DNA of 64,000 bases from Cellulomonas composti (GTDB lineage Bacteria; Actinomycetota; Actinomycetes; Actinomycetales; Cellulomonadaceae). A program made the position numbers and the translations under genes. The notes beneath the pieces were generated by a model. The model was given only the letters and a program-made list of their open reading frames with translations, was not told where the DNA came from and did no database searches. Positions 38,122 through 47,655 of this stretch are shown here, one piece after another. The stretch covers positions 62,001-126,000 of the forward strand of contig NZ_BJWG01000004.1 in assembly GCF_007990245.1 (NCBI RefSeq), given 5' to 3'. Within the stretch, counting starts at the first letter, position 1; every line of letters starts with the position of its first letter.

Positions 38122-38886
38122 ATGCCGGCCACCCCACCCGTCAGCGCGCGCGAGCGCGCACGCGCCTCCTTCACCGCCGACCTGCTCGCTGCGGCCCGCA
38201 CCCGCATCGCGGCGGAAGGTGCCGCCGAGCTCTCGCTGCGCGCGGTCGCGCGCGACCTCGGCGTCTCGTCGTCGGCCGTGTACCGCTACGTCGACTCGCG
38301 CGACGCGCTGCTCACGTTGCTGATCATCGAGGCGTACGACGAGGTGGGCACCGTGGTCGAGACCGCAGCCGCGTCGGCCACCGCCGCCGATCCGCCCGCG
38401 GACCCGGGGACGACGTGGCTCGCGGTCGGTCGGGCGTTCATCGGGTGGGCCCGCGAGCACCGCCACTCGTTCGAGCTCGTCTACGGCACGCCCGTCCCGG
38501 GGTACGCCGCACCGCCCGACACCGTCGTGCACGCCACCCGGGTCTGGGCCGTGCTGGGGGCCACGGTCGCCGCTGCCGCGCAGCGCGGCGAGCTCGGTCC
38601 CGCCGCGCTCGACGGCGTCGCGCACGGCCTGATGTCGACCGAGATGATCGACGCCGCCGTGCGGCTCGTCGGGGGACCGGTCGCGGGTCCCGCCGTGCCG
38701 CGCGAGCTCGTCGAGAACCTCGTCGTGCGCACGGTCCCGCTGTTCACGACGCTGCTGGGTGCGACGACCGCCGAGCTGTTCGGCCACCTGCACGGCATGA
38801 CGGACGACCACGACGCGCTGCTCGACGCCGTCCTCGCGGCGGCCGGCGCGAGCGTGGGTCTGCGCGTGCCGCTCGGCGGCGGCTAG
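38122..38886 (+). CDS. TetR-family transcriptional regulator
   Basis: A 254-residue regulator with an N-terminal TetR helix-turn-helix (LSLRAVARDLGVSSSAVYRY, VDSRDALLTLLI; residues ~30-70). The longer helical ligand-binding domain includes RAFIGWAREHRHSFELVYG and VPGYAAPPDTVVHATRVW, as in WHG-type TetR C-termini. The ATG at 38122 lies six bases after TAGGAT (38110-38115), indicating leaderless translation. Its stop TAG forms part of the purH -10 (TAGAAT). The likely targets are its own gene and the divergent epimerase. The ligand is unknown. Confidence 0.93.
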   Translation: MPATPPVSARERARASFTADLLAAARTRIAAEGAAELSLRAVARDLGVSSSAVYRYVDSRDALLTLLIIEAYDEVGTVVETAAASATAADPPADPGTTWLAVGRAFIGWAREHRHSFELVYGTPVPGYAAPPDTVVHATRVWAVLGATVAAAAQRGELGPAALDGVAHGLMSTEMIDAAVRLVGGPVAGPAVPRELVENLVVRTVPLFTTLLGATTAELFGHLHGMTDDHDALLDAVLAAAGASVGLRVPLGGG

Positions 38887-38895
38887 AATCGCCCT

Positions 38896-38975
38896 CGGCC
38901 GTGACTGGCGCGGGTGGGATCGACCACCGGGGAGCGGCCGAAGTCCCCTGCAGCGCACCGCCCGCCTGGGTGCCT
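38896..38975 (+). ncRNA. ZTP (pfl) riboswitch aptamer before purH
   Basis: The P1 stem is CGGCC (38896-38900) with GGCCG (38936-38940). Inside are the conserved GTGACTGGCG (38901-38910), GGTGGG, and ACCACCGGGGAGCG blocks; the 3' element CCGCCTGGG-type sequence is at 38960-38970. This is the pfl motif, which binds ZTP/ZMP and is known upstream of purH and glyA. A TAGAAT -10 (38884-38889) places the start of RNA close to 38896. Confidence 0.93.
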
Positions 38976-39002
38976 GGGTCCCGTAGATCGCCGACCCAGG
39001 AG
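38973..39002 (+). promoter_or_regulatory. purH leader hairpin sequestering the ribosome-binding site
   Basis: CCTGGGTC (38973-38980) pairs perfectly with GACCCAGG (38993-39000). The latter overlaps the Shine-Dalgarno AGGAG (38998-39002). CCTGGGT also occurs in the aptamer itself (38965-38971) and could compete for the same partner. This suggests that ZTP binding changes access to the purH start. Confidence 0.65.
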
Positions 39003-39007
39003 CGAGC

Positions 39008-40654
39008 ATGAGCGCCGTCCCGCCCGTCCCCACCACCGCGACCGAGCCGGTCGTCGACCCGAGCTCCGACGCGACGCGCCGTCCGCTGCGCCGCGCGCTC
39101 GTCTCGGTCTACGACAAGACCGGGCTCGTCGAGCTCGCGAGCGCGCTCCACACGGCCGGCGTCGAGCTGGTCTCCACCGGCTCGACCGCCGCGACGATCG
39201 CCGCCGCGGGCGTGCCCGTCACCCGGGTCGAGGACCTCACGGGCTTCCCCGAGTGCCTCGACGGCCGCGTCAAGACGCTGCACCCGCGTGTGCACGCCGG
39301 GATCCTCGCGGACACGCGGCGCCCCGAGCACCTCGCGCAGCTCGTCGAGCTGGGCGTCGCGCCGTTCGAGCTCGTCGTCGTGAACCTCTACCCCTTCACC
39401 GCGACCGTCGCGTCCGGCGCCGGGCCCGACGAGTGCGTCGAGCAGATCGACATCGGCGGGCCGTCGATGGTGCGCGCGGCCGCCAAGAACCACCCGAGCG
39501 TCGCGGTCGTCGTCGACCCCGCGCGGTACGACGACGTCGCGGCGGCCGTCGCGGCCGGCGGGTTCACGCTCGCGCAGCGCACGCGACTCGCCGCCGAGGC
39601 GTTCGTGCACACGGCGACCTACGACGTCGCGGTCGCGTCCTGGATGGGCAGCGTCGCGACCACGACCGACGAGGTCGACGGCGTCTCCACCGGCTTCCCG
39701 GCCTGGATCGGGGCGACCTGGGAGCGCGCCGACGTGCTGCGTTACGGCGAGAACCCGCACCAGCGCGCCGCGCTGTACACCGACGGCTACGGCCCGGCCG
39801 GCCTCGCGCAGGCCCGCCAGCTGCACGGCAAGGCCATGAGCTACAACAACTACGTCGACGCGGATGCCGCGTGGCGCGCCGCGCACGACCACGGCGACCT
39901 GCCGACGGTCGCGATCATCAAGCACGCCAACCCGTGCGGCATCGCGGTCGGCGCGGACGTCGCCGACGCGCACGCCCGCGCCCACGCGTGCGACCCGGTG
40001 TCCGCCTACGGCGGCGTCATCGCGACGAACCGGGTGGTCACGCTGGCGGCGGCCGAGCAGATCGCCCCCGTGTTCACCGAGGTGGTCGTCGCGCCCGGGT
40101 TCGACGACGACGCGCTCGCGCTCCTGACGCAGAAGAAGAACCTGCGGCTCCTCGTGGTTCCCGCCGCGCCGGCGCGGGGCGTGGAGTCGCGCCGCATCTC
40201 CGGCGGGCTGCTCCTGCAGGCCGTCGACGCGATCGACGCGCCCGGCGACGACCCGACGACCTGGACCCTGGCCGCCGGCGCCCCGGCCGACGACGCGACC
40301 CTCGCCGACCTCGCGTTCGCGTGGCGCGCGGTGCGCGCGGTGAAGTCCAACGCGATCCTGCTGGCCACGGGCGGCGCGTCCGTCGGCGTGGGCATGGGCC
40401 AGGTCAACCGCGTCGACTCGTGCCGACTGGCGGTCGAGCGGGCCAACACGGGTGAGGTCGAGCGTGCCCGCGGGGCCGTCGCGGCCTCGGACGCGTTCTT
40501 CCCGTTCGCCGACGGCCTGCAGGTGCTCCTCGACGCGGGCGTGCGCGCGGTGGTCCAGCCGGGCGGCTCCGTCCGCGACGACGAGGTGATCGCGGCCGCG
40601 CAGGCCGCGGGCGTCGCCCTCTACCTCACGGGCACCCGCCACTTCGCCCACTGA
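39008..40654 (+). CDS. purH: Bifunctional AICAR formyltransferase/IMP cyclohydrolase
   Basis: Last two steps of IMP synthesis. It has 548 residues with an N-terminal IMP cyclohydrolase (MGS-like fold): [40 protein letters not shown], and [15 protein letters not shown]. The C-terminal AICAR transformylase has [38 protein letters not shown] and [11 protein letters not shown]. The substrate of the second activity is ZMP, the precursor of the riboswitch ligand ZTP, giving direct feedback logic. The ATG at 39008 follows AGGAG by five bases. Confidence 0.98.
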   Translation: MSAVPPVPTTATEPVVDPSSDATRRPLRRALVSVYDKTGLVELASALHTAGVELVSTGSTAATIAAAGVPVTRVEDLTGFPECLDGRVKTLHPRVHAGILADTRRPEHLAQLVELGVAPFELVVVNLYPFTATVASGAGPDECVEQIDIGGPSMVRAAAKNHPSVAVVVDPARYDDVAAAVAAGGFTLAQRTRLAAEAFVHTATYDVAVASWMGSVATTTDEVDGVSTGFPAWIGATWERADVLRYGENPHQRAALYTDGYGPAGLAQARQLHGKAMSYNNYVDADAAWRAAHDHGDLPTVAIIKHANPCGIAVGADVADAHARAHACDPVSAYGGVIATNRVVTLAAAEQIAPVFTEVVVAPGFDDDALALLTQKKNLRLLVVPAAPARGVESRRISGGLLLQAVDAIDAPGDDPTTWTLAAGAPADDATLADLAFAWRAVRAVKSNAILLATGGASVGVGMGQVNRVDSCRLAVERANTGEVERARGAVAASDAFFPFADGLQVLLDAGVRAVVQPGGSVRDDEVIAAAQAAGVALYLTGTRHFAH

Positions 40655-40702
40655 CCCACACCCCACCCACCCCGCACCCCTGCCCCCACCCTCGCCTACG
40701 GA

Positions 40703-40791
40703 CCCGGGCACCGTCTGCGGACGGCCGCAGCGTCCGTGGACCGCGCCAGCGCGGGGTCCGTCGATGCGCGCGACGTCCGCAGGTGCCCGGG
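40703..40791. terminator. Long nested inverted repeat after purH
   Basis: CCCGGGCACC-GTC-TGCGGACG (40703-40723) pairs with CGTCCGCAGGTGCCCGGG (40774-40791), leaving a three-base bulge. Within it GGACCGCGC and GCGCGGGGTCC pair. The motifs GTCCGTCGATG and GTCCGCAGG recur just downstream. It lies between convergent genes and may be a bidirectional terminator or a repetitive extragenic element. Confidence 0.6.
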
Positions 40792-40830
40792 CCGTCCGCA
40801 GGCGCGGCGGGTCCGTCGATGTGCGGGGCG

Positions 40831-42033
40831 TCAGGGGCGCGGGAGGGCGGGGAGGGTGGGGGCGGCGAAGAGGCGGCGCAGGGACGAGACCTCGCGGGGG
40901 CGGTCGACCGTCAGCGCGGCGGTCACCGTGTCCGTGCCGGGGCGGTACCAGCGGGCCGACCAGCCCTCGGGGCCGGCGGGGTCGCCGAGCACCAGGGGCT
41001 CGTCGTCCGGCGCGGGCAGTCCGAAGAGCGTGAGGCTGTGGCCGAGCATCGTCGAGAACACGTAGGGCGCGCGGTCGCCGGGGGACCGGTCACCCGGTCG
41101 CAGCAGGTCGGCCGCGAACTCGGCGGGTCCGTGCAGCGCGCCGTCCCAGTGCCCGCCCGGGACCCAGCCGTGCCGGGCCGAGCGTCGTAGGGCGACGTCG
41201 CCGACCGCCCGGACGTGGGGCAGCGGGCCGTCGGGTCCGAGCACCGCGAACGACTCGTCGGTGCGCAACGACCCGTCCCGCTCCCGGGGCAGTGCGTCGG
41301 CGACCCACGCGGTGGCGGGCCGGGCGCCGACCGCGGCGAGCACGACGTCCGCGGGGACGCGTCGCCCGTCGGCGAGCGTGACGGCATCGGCGGACACCCC
41401 CGCGACCTGCGCGCCGAGCACGAGTCGCACGCCTGCCTCGTCGTACCAGCGTGCGGCGAGTGCCCCGATGCGCGCGCCGAGCGGACCTGCGAGCGGTGCG
41501 GGGGCGGCCTCGACCACGGTGACGTCGAGACCGGCGGCGGCCGCGACCCCCGCGACCTCGCCACCGATCCAGCCCGCACCGATCACGACGAGGCGCGCTC
41601 CCGGCACCAGCCGGGACCGCAGCGCGGCGGCGTCGGCCGCGGTGTGCAGCGTGAGGGCGTGGTCCCACCCGGCGGGCCGCACCGCGCGAGCCCCGGTGGC
41701 GACGACGACGACGTCGACGGTGAGCTCGCGCCGGTCGGTGGTCACGGTCGCACCCTCGTCGTGCACGACGAGGGTGCGCGCGGGCTCGTCGTAGGCCGTC
41801 TCGTCGGCGAGCGACGAGAGGTCCACGCCGATCTCGTCGGACAACCACTCGGGCGCCGGACGGTCCAGCAGGTGCTTGGACAACGGGGGCCGGTCGTAGG
41901 GCGCCACGCCCTCGGCACCCAGGACCGTGAGCCGGCCGTCGAACCCCTGCTCACGCAGCGCCGCGGCGGTCTGGGTCGCCGCCAGGCCGGCGCCGACGAC
42001 GAGCACGCTGCGGGGGTCCGGCATCGCGCTCAC
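40831..42033 (-). CDS. FAD-dependent ferredoxin/rubredoxin reductase-like oxidoreductase
   Basis: A 400-residue flavoprotein with the two-dinucleotide-binding-domain fold. The FAD motif is VLVVGAGLAATQTAAALREQ, then APYDRPPLSKHLL, VVVATGARAVRP, the NAD(P)H motif LVVIGAGWIGGEVAGVAAAA, and the second FAD contact VRAVGDVALRR. This is the pattern of reductases that feed ferredoxins of Rieske oxygenases or P450s; the partner is not in the window. The GTG at 42033 is chosen because TACCGT lies six bases upstream on the minus strand, a leaderless layout; an ATG at 42024 is the alternative. Confidence 0.9.
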   Translation of the reverse strand: MSAMPDPRSVLVVGAGLAATQTAAALREQGFDGRLTVLGAEGVAPYDRPPLSKHLLDRPAPEWLSDEIGVDLSSLADETAYDEPARTLVVHDEGATVTTDRRELTVDVVVVATGARAVRPAGWDHALTLHTAADAAALRSRLVPGARLVVIGAGWIGGEVAGVAAAAGLDVTVVEAAPAPLAGPLGARIGALAARWYDEAGVRLVLGAQVAGVSADAVTLADGRRVPADVVLAAVGARPATAWVADALPRERDGSLRTDESFAVLGPDGPLPHVRAVGDVALRRSARHGWVPGGHWDGALHGPAEFAADLLRPGDRSPGDRAPYVFSTMLGHSLTLFGLPAPDDEPLVLGDPAGPEGWSARWYRPGTDTVTAALTVDRPREVSSLRRLFAAPTLPALPRP

Positions 42034-42039
42034 CCGGCA

Positions 42040-42049
42040 ACGGTAGTCT
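42040..42049. promoter_or_regulatory. Overlapping divergent -10 elements
   Basis: The minus-strand -10 TACCGT (42045-42040) and the plus-strand -10 TAGTCT (42044-42049) share the TA at 42044-42045. They serve the flavoprotein gene (start 42033) and the DUF3017 gene (start 42065). RNA polymerase could use the site in either direction but not both at once. Confidence 0.6.
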
Positions 42050-42064
42050 CACCGGCCAGGGCAC

Positions 42065-42460
42065 ATGCCCGACGGCGAACTCGACCCGGGCGGTGGGATG
42101 ACGCAGGACGGCACGCAGGTCCCCGCGCAGGCCCCTGCGCGGATCCCGGCGCGGGAGCAGCGGCTCGACCCCCGCGCGATCGCGCGCGCGTCCCAGGACG
42201 CGGCGCGCAACGCGTCGTTGTGGTGGGTGTGCGGCGGAGTGCTGCTCGCGGTCGTCGTGGCTCTGCTCGCCGGGACCGCGGCCGGGTCGTGGGTGCTGGC
42301 CGGGGTGCTGCTCGCGGGCGCCGTCGCGCGCGTGCTGCTGCCCAAGCCGGGCCCGGTGGCCGTCGCGGTCCGCTCGAAGACCTTCGACGCGACGGTGCTG
42401 GTCGTGCTCGCGGTGGGGATCTCGGTGCTCGCCGCGATCCTGCCCACCGGCCCGATCTGA
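42065..42460 (+). CDS. DUF3017 membrane protein
   Basis: A 131-residue protein. It has a disordered N-terminal ~40 residues, two or three helices (LWWVCGGVLLAVVVALLAG, SWVLAGVLLAGAVARVLLP), and a final segment FDATVLVVLAVGISVLAAIL preceded by VAVRSKT, the typical DUF3017 end. In streptomycetes this gene follows folD; here folD is at 63778. Function unknown. An in-frame ATG at 42098 is an alternative start. Confidence 0.88.
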   Translation: MPDGELDPGGGMTQDGTQVPAQAPARIPAREQRLDPRAIARASQDAARNASLWWVCGGVLLAVVVALLAGTAAGSWVLAGVLLAGAVARVLLPKPGPVAVAVRSKTFDATVLVVLAVGISVLAAILPTGPI

Positions 42461-42488
42461 CCGAGCGCGCGGTCCGGAGCGGACGCGC

Positions 42489-42523
42489 GGACGGCCCCGC
42501 ACCGCGTGGGTGCGAGGCCGTCC
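42489..42523. terminator. 15-bp bidirectional terminator hairpin
   Basis: GGACGGCCCCGCACC (42489-42503) pairs with GGTGCGAGGCCGTCC (42509-42523) with one mismatch. It lies between the convergent DUF3017 and aquaporin genes. Confidence 0.8.
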
Positions 42524-42544
42524 GACGAGGGTCGTGCAGAGGCG

Positions 42545-43558
42545 TCAGGCGGAGCGCTCGACGACCACGATCTCCTCGACCTCGTAGGCCGACTCGTCGT
42601 CGCCGAACTCCTCGTCGTCGAGCGGCGGGTTGGCGAACGCGCGGTAGACGATCGCCGCGAGCGCACCGCCCGCGAGCGGCGCCACGACGAACGCCCAGAG
42701 CTGCTGCCACGCCCACGTGTCGGAGTAGAGCGCGGCGGCGAACGAGCGGGCCGGGTTGACCGACGCGTTCGTCGCGGGCATCGCCACCAGGATCAGCACC
42801 GCGAGGGTGAGGCCGATGATCAGCGGCGCGATCTTCGAGTCGGCGCGACGGTCCGTGACGCCCAGGATGACCCCGACGAACACGGCGGTGACGATGACCT
42901 CGACGACGAGCGCGGCGAACAGCGAGAAGGTCAGCTCGCCGCTCGACGCGGTCCCGAGCGGCGAGTGGTCACCGAAGCCGTTGGCGAGCCCGGAGAAGAA
43001 CGCCCGCGTGGTGGTGGGGCCGGTGCCGCCGCTGCTGAGCTGGGCGGCGAGACCGGACGGGATCGTGACGAACACCGCGGACGCGGCGATCGCGCCGCCG
43101 ACGAGCTGCACGAGCCAGTAGGGCAGCAGGTCGCGCCACGGCGTGCGACCCGCGATGCACGCACCCAGCGTCACGGCGGGGTTGAAGTGCCCGCCCGAGA
43201 CGTGGCCCACGGCGGCTGCGCCGCCGGCCACCGCGATGCCGAACGCGAGCGCGACCGCGAGCGCTCCGGCGCCGCCGCCGACGCCGGCGAACTGCGCGCT
43301 GGCGTAGAGCGCGACGCCCAGGCCCGCGAGCACGAGGAAGAAGGTGCCGAACAGCTCGGCGCCGAGCCGGGCGAGCAGGCTGGACCCGGCCGCGACGGCG
43401 ACGGGCGGCTCGACCTGCGGCTCGAACACGGGTGCGGCCTCGACGGGAGCCGCGACGGGCTCGCTGTTGACGGGCGAGTCGTAGCCGGGTGCGGGCTCGA
43501 GGGGCGCGGGTGTCGGGTCGGGCTCGGGCGAACCCGCCGGGGTGGTGTCCTGGGACAT
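42545..43558 (-). CDS. Aquaporin / MIP-family channel with extended termini
   Basis: Water or small-solute channel of 337 residues. A Pro/Glu-rich cytoplasmic N-terminus (~55 residues) precedes six helices with both NPA loops: HVSGGHFNPAVTLG (~residue 125) and ATNASVNPARSFAAAL (~residue 270). The loop around GDHSPLGTASSG is longer than in AqpZ. The acidic C-terminal tail ends DDESAYEVEEIVVVERSA. Both NPA motifs are intact, which favours an AqpZ-like water channel over a glycerol facilitator, though selectivity is inferred. The ATG at 43558 has AGGA upstream. Confidence 0.93.
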   Translation of the reverse strand: MSQDTTPAGSPEPDPTPAPLEPAPGYDSPVNSEPVAAPVEAAPVFEPQVEPPVAVAAGSSLLARLGAELFGTFFLVLAGLGVALYASAQFAGVGGGAGALAVALAFGIAVAGGAAAVGHVSGGHFNPAVTLGACIAGRTPWRDLLPYWLVQLVGGAIAASAVFVTIPSGLAAQLSSGGTGPTTTRAFFSGLANGFGDHSPLGTASSGELTFSLFAALVVEVIVTAVFVGVILGVTDRRADSKIAPLIIGLTLAVLILVAMPATNASVNPARSFAAALYSDTWAWQQLWAFVVAPLAGGALAAIVYRAFANPPLDDEEFGDDESAYEVEEIVVVERSA

Positions 43559-43649
43559 GACGATCCTGTCGGTCGATGACGTCGTGCGTGCGCCACAGCA
43601 TGCCAGCCGTACGGGCGAGCCGTCTTGGTGGTCGGACGTTCGTCTCACC

Positions 43650-43675
43650 AGAGATCTCTCGACGTCGAGTAATCT
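43650..43675 (+). promoter_or_regulatory. icd promoter with two abutting palindromes
   Basis: AGAGATCTCT (43650-43659) and CTCGACGTCGAG (43658-43669) overlap by two bases and fill the space directly upstream of the -10 TAATCT (43670-43675). A factor bound here would contact or exclude RNA polymerase. The regulator is not identified. Confidence 0.5.
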
Positions 43676-43708
43676 TGGCGCAACCACCTACACACCAGGA
43701 GATCTCGT

Positions 43709-44926
43709 ATGGCGAAGATCAAGGTCGTCGGTCCGGTCGTCGAGCTCGACGGCGACGAGATGACGCGCATCATCTGGCAGTTCATCAAGGACCGTCTGAT
43801 CCACCCGTACCTCGACGTCGACCTGCGCTACTACGACCTGTCGATCGAGAACCGCGACGCGACGGACGACCAGGTGACGATCGACGCGGCGCACGCCATC
43901 AAGGAGCACGGCGTCGGCGTGAAGTGCGCCACGATCACGCCCGACGAGGCCCGCGTCGAGGAGTTCGGCCTCAAGAAGATGTGGCTGTCGCCCAACGGGA
44001 CGATCCGCAACATCCTCGGTGGCGTCGTCTTCCGCGAGCCGATCATCATCTCCAACATCCCGCGCCTGGTGCCCGGCTGGAACAAGCCGATCATCATCGG
44101 CCGTCACGCCCACGGCGACCAGTACAAGGCGACGAACTTCAAGGTGCCCGGCGCCGGCACGCTCACGCTGACGTTCACGCCGGCCGACGGCTCGGAGCCG
44201 ATCCAGCAGCAGGTCGTCACGTACCCCGACGGCGGCGGCGTGGCGATGGGCATGTACAACTTCAACGACTCGATCCGCGACTTCGCGCGCGCGTCGTTCG
44301 CGTACGGCCTGCAGCGCGGCTACCCGGTCTACCTCTCGACGAAGAACACGATCCTCAAGGCCTACGACGGTGCCTTCAAGGACATCTTCCAGGAGGTCTT
44401 CGACACCGAGTTCAAGGCGGACTTCGAGGCCGCGGGCCTCACGTACGAGCACCGCCTGATCGACGACATGGTCGCGGCCGCGATGAAGTGGGAGGGCGGC
44501 TACGTCTGGGCGTGCAAGAACTACGACGGCGACGTGCAGTCCGACACCGTCGCGCAGGGCTTCGGCTCGCTGGGCCTCATGACGTCGGTGCTCATGACGC
44601 CGGACGGCAAGACCGTCGAGGCGGAGGCGGCGCACGGCACGGTCACGCGCCACTACCGCCAGCACCAGGCGGGCAGGCCGACGTCGACCAACCCGATCGC
44701 GTCGATCTTCGCGTGGACCGGTGGCCTCAAGCACCGCGGCAAGCTCGACGGCACGCCCGAGGTCACGCAGTTCGCCGAGACGCTCGAGGACGTCGTCATC
44801 ACGACGGTCGAGAGCGGCAAGATGACCAAGGACCTCGCGCTCCTGATCGGCCCGGAGCAGCCGTGGCTGACCACCGAGGAGTTCCTGGCGGCGCTCGACG
44901 AGAACCTCGCCGCGCGCCTCGCGTGA
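43709..44926 (+). CDS. icd: NADP-dependent isocitrate dehydrogenase (dimeric, eukaryote-like type)
   Basis: Oxidises isocitrate to 2-oxoglutarate in the TCA cycle. The 405 residues match the mammalian-IDH1/mycobacterial-Icd1 subfamily rather than the 740-residue monomeric form: [37 protein letters not shown] (substrate loop), [45 protein letters not shown] and [12 protein letters not shown]. The ATG has AGGAG seven bases upstream. A hairpin terminator follows. Confidence 0.97.
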   Translation: MAKIKVVGPVVELDGDEMTRIIWQFIKDRLIHPYLDVDLRYYDLSIENRDATDDQVTIDAAHAIKEHGVGVKCATITPDEARVEEFGLKKMWLSPNGTIRNILGGVVFREPIIISNIPRLVPGWNKPIIIGRHAHGDQYKATNFKVPGAGTLTLTFTPADGSEPIQQQVVTYPDGGGVAMGMYNFNDSIRDFARASFAYGLQRGYPVYLSTKNTILKAYDGAFKDIFQEVFDTEFKADFEAAGLTYEHRLIDDMVAAAMKWEGGYVWACKNYDGDVQSDTVAQGFGSLGLMTSVLMTPDGKTVEAEAAHGTVTRHYRQHQAGRPTSTNPIASIFAWTGGLKHRGKLDGTPEVTQFAETLEDVVITTVESGKMTKDLALLIGPEQPWLTTEEFLAALDENLAARLA

Positions 44927-44957
44927 CACGGTCCTGACCAGCACGAACGTTCGCACC

Positions 44958-44989
44958 GACGCCGTCGCCCCACGCCGGGCGGCGGCGTC
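44958..44989 (+). terminator. Hairpin terminator after icd
   Basis: GACGCCGTCGCCC (44958-44970) pairs with GGGCGGCGGCGTC (44977-44989) with one G-U pair. CAGCACGA upstream and TCGTGCTG downstream offer an alternative outer stem. Confidence 0.7.
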
Positions 44990-45084
44990 GTGCTGCTCCG
45001 TCCGGGTGATCCTGCCGGCGTCCGCCACGGCGCAGGGGTCGCCAACATTTGCGGTTGGACACCTGTCCGGCAGACGATCTGTGC

Positions 45085-45774
45085 ATGTCGTCCGAACGGG
45101 TGAGCGGTTCGCGGCGCGGTGGGCCGTTGCCCGACCGCGTCGAACCGCTGCGCCCGGAACGGCTCGGTGACGCGGCCGACGTGCTCGCCGCGGCGCTCGC
45201 GGAGGACCCCGGGTTCCGGCACCTGTTCCCCGACGACCGTCGTCGGGAGCACGAGCTGCGCGGCCTGTACCGGATGACGCTGAGCGACACCCTGCGGCAC
45301 GGGCGCGCGTTCGTGACCGTGCTCGACGACGAGATCACGGGTGCGGTCGCGCTGTACGCGCCGGGCACCTATCCGATGACGACCGCACGCTGGTGGCGGC
45401 TGGCCGGCCGGATCGCGGCGCTCGCGCTGCGGACCCGCACGCACGCGTTCGGGCTGATCAAGTTCGGCGACCTCACGTCCGAGGGTGTCCCGACCGACTC
45501 CTGGTACGTCGAGGCGCTCGGGGTGCGGCCGGACATGCAGCTGCAGGGGCGCGGCAAGGCGCTCATGGCGCAGGTGTTCGAGCTCGTCGACTCCAGCGGC
45601 GGCACGGGCTACCTCGAGACGACGAAGCCCGCGAACGTCGAGTACTACCGCGCGCTGGGTTACGAACCCGTGCGCGCGCCGATCCCGCTCGCGCCCGGCG
45701 GCCCGTTCATCCACCCGATGGCGCGCGCGGTCGTGACGGACCGCAACCACGACCTCGTCGGCAAGCACGCCTGA
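45085..45774 (+). CDS. GNAT-family N-acetyltransferase (first of a tandem pair)
   Basis: A 229-residue acetyltransferase. The N-terminal half (VEPLRPERLGDAADVLAAAL, FPDDRRREHELRGLYRMTLS) and the GNAT core (SWYVEALGVRPDMQLQGRGK for acetyl-CoA binding, GYLETTKPANVEYYRALGYE) are clear. The acceptor is unknown. GGACA-CC-TGTCC at 45057-45068 lies just upstream and could be an operator. The next gene is a close paralog; the two share the order of all blocks. Confidence 0.9.
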   Translation: MSSERVSGSRRGGPLPDRVEPLRPERLGDAADVLAAALAEDPGFRHLFPDDRRREHELRGLYRMTLSDTLRHGRAFVTVLDDEITGAVALYAPGTYPMTTARWWRLAGRIAALALRTRTHAFGLIKFGDLTSEGVPTDSWYVEALGVRPDMQLQGRGKALMAQVFELVDSSGGTGYLETTKPANVEYYRALGYEPVRAPIPLAPGGPFIHPMARAVVTDRNHDLVGKHA

Positions 45775-45778
45775 CGAG

Positions 45779-45817
45779 CCAGCCCGACGAACCAGCCCGA
45801 CGAACCAGCCCGACGGG
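45779..45817. repeat. 13-bp tandem repeat, three units
   Basis: CCAGCCCGACGAA occurs at 45779-45791 and 45792-45804, with a third copy ending in GGG at 45805-45817. It lies between the two acetyltransferase genes, directly after the first stop. No coding sense is seen. Confidence 0.85.
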
Positions 45818-45902
45818 ACCTCCGTCCCGTGTGCGGCGTGCCCACCTGTGGCAGCAGGGCCGACCGGATCGGCGCGCACGGGTCAGTGGGCGGTCCGACG
45901 GT

Positions 45903-45927
45903 TGAACCTGGACGCTCGTCCGGTTCA
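45903..45927 (+). promoter_or_regulatory. 25-base inverted repeat before second acetyltransferase
   Basis: TGAACC (45903-45908) and GGTTCA (45922-45927) flank GGAC-GCTC-GTCC, giving a two-part inverted repeat. It lies 11 bases before the ATG at 45939 and probably overlaps the promoter. A regulatory role is inferred. Confidence 0.5.
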
Positions 45928-45938
45928 GGCTCGGCACC

Positions 45939-46622
45939 ATGCCGACGTCGTCGACGACCGAACGGTCGCCCGCGCTCGACGAGGTCGCGCGCCTGCGCGC
46001 CGACCGGCTCGACGAGGCCGCCGCCGTGCTGGCCGCCGCGCTCGTCGACGATCCCGGCTACTGCCACCTGTTCCCGGACGAGGCCCGCCGAGAGGGCGAG
46101 CTGCGCACGCTGTACCGGATGACGCTCACGGACGCGCTGCGGCACGGCCGCGTGTACGCGACGACGTGCGAGACGGACGCCGGCGCGGAGGTCACGGGCG
46201 TCGTCGCGGTGTACCCGCCGGGGCGCTACCCGCTGACGCTCGCGCGCTGGGGGCGGTTGCTTCCGCGGCTGGCGGCCGTTGCCGTGCGCACCAGGACGCA
46301 CGGGCGAGGTCTGGCCCGCTTCGGCGACCTGACCTCGGCGGGGGTGCCGACCGACGCCTGGTACGTCGAGGCGCTCGGGGTGCGGCCGGACCGGCAGCAC
46401 GCCGGGCTGGGCCGCCTGCTGATGTCGCGGGTGCTCGCGGTCGTCGATGCCGACGGTGAGCGGGGCTACCTGGAGACGACGCGGCCGGCGAACCTCACGT
46501 ACTACCGCGCGCTGGGCTACGAACCCGCCGGTGAGCCGGTCCCGCTCGGGCCGGACGGACCGTGGATCCACCGGCTCGCACGGCCCAGGGGGGCGCGCGC
46601 CGAGGGCGTCGCCGCGCGGTAG
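45939..46622 (+). CDS. GNAT-family N-acetyltransferase (second of a tandem pair)
   Basis: A 227-residue paralog of the preceding gene: LRADRLDEAAAVLAAALVDD, FPDEARREGELRTLYRMTLT, AWYVEALGVRPDRQHAGLGR (acetyl-CoA loop) and GYLETTRPANLTYYRALGYE. The central part differs more, and it has a Cys-containing CETDAG insertion. The pair is a tandem duplication that has since diverged. The acceptor is unknown. Its stop TAG is the start of TAGGTT, the likely -10 of mdh. Confidence 0.9.
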   Translation: MPTSSTTERSPALDEVARLRADRLDEAAAVLAAALVDDPGYCHLFPDEARREGELRTLYRMTLTDALRHGRVYATTCETDAGAEVTGVVAVYPPGRYPLTLARWGRLLPRLAAVAVRTRTHGRGLARFGDLTSAGVPTDAWYVEALGVRPDRQHAGLGRLLMSRVLAVVDADGERGYLETTRPANLTYYRALGYEPAGEPVPLGPDGPWIHRLARPRGARAEGVAAR

Positions 46623-47654
<1,032 letters not shown>

Positions 47655-47655
47655 C

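Noticed and set aside
40736..41190. Small plus-strand open frames opposite the flavoprotein gene
   Set aside because: They overlap a well-supported oxidoreductase and the terminator region and have typical shadow composition.
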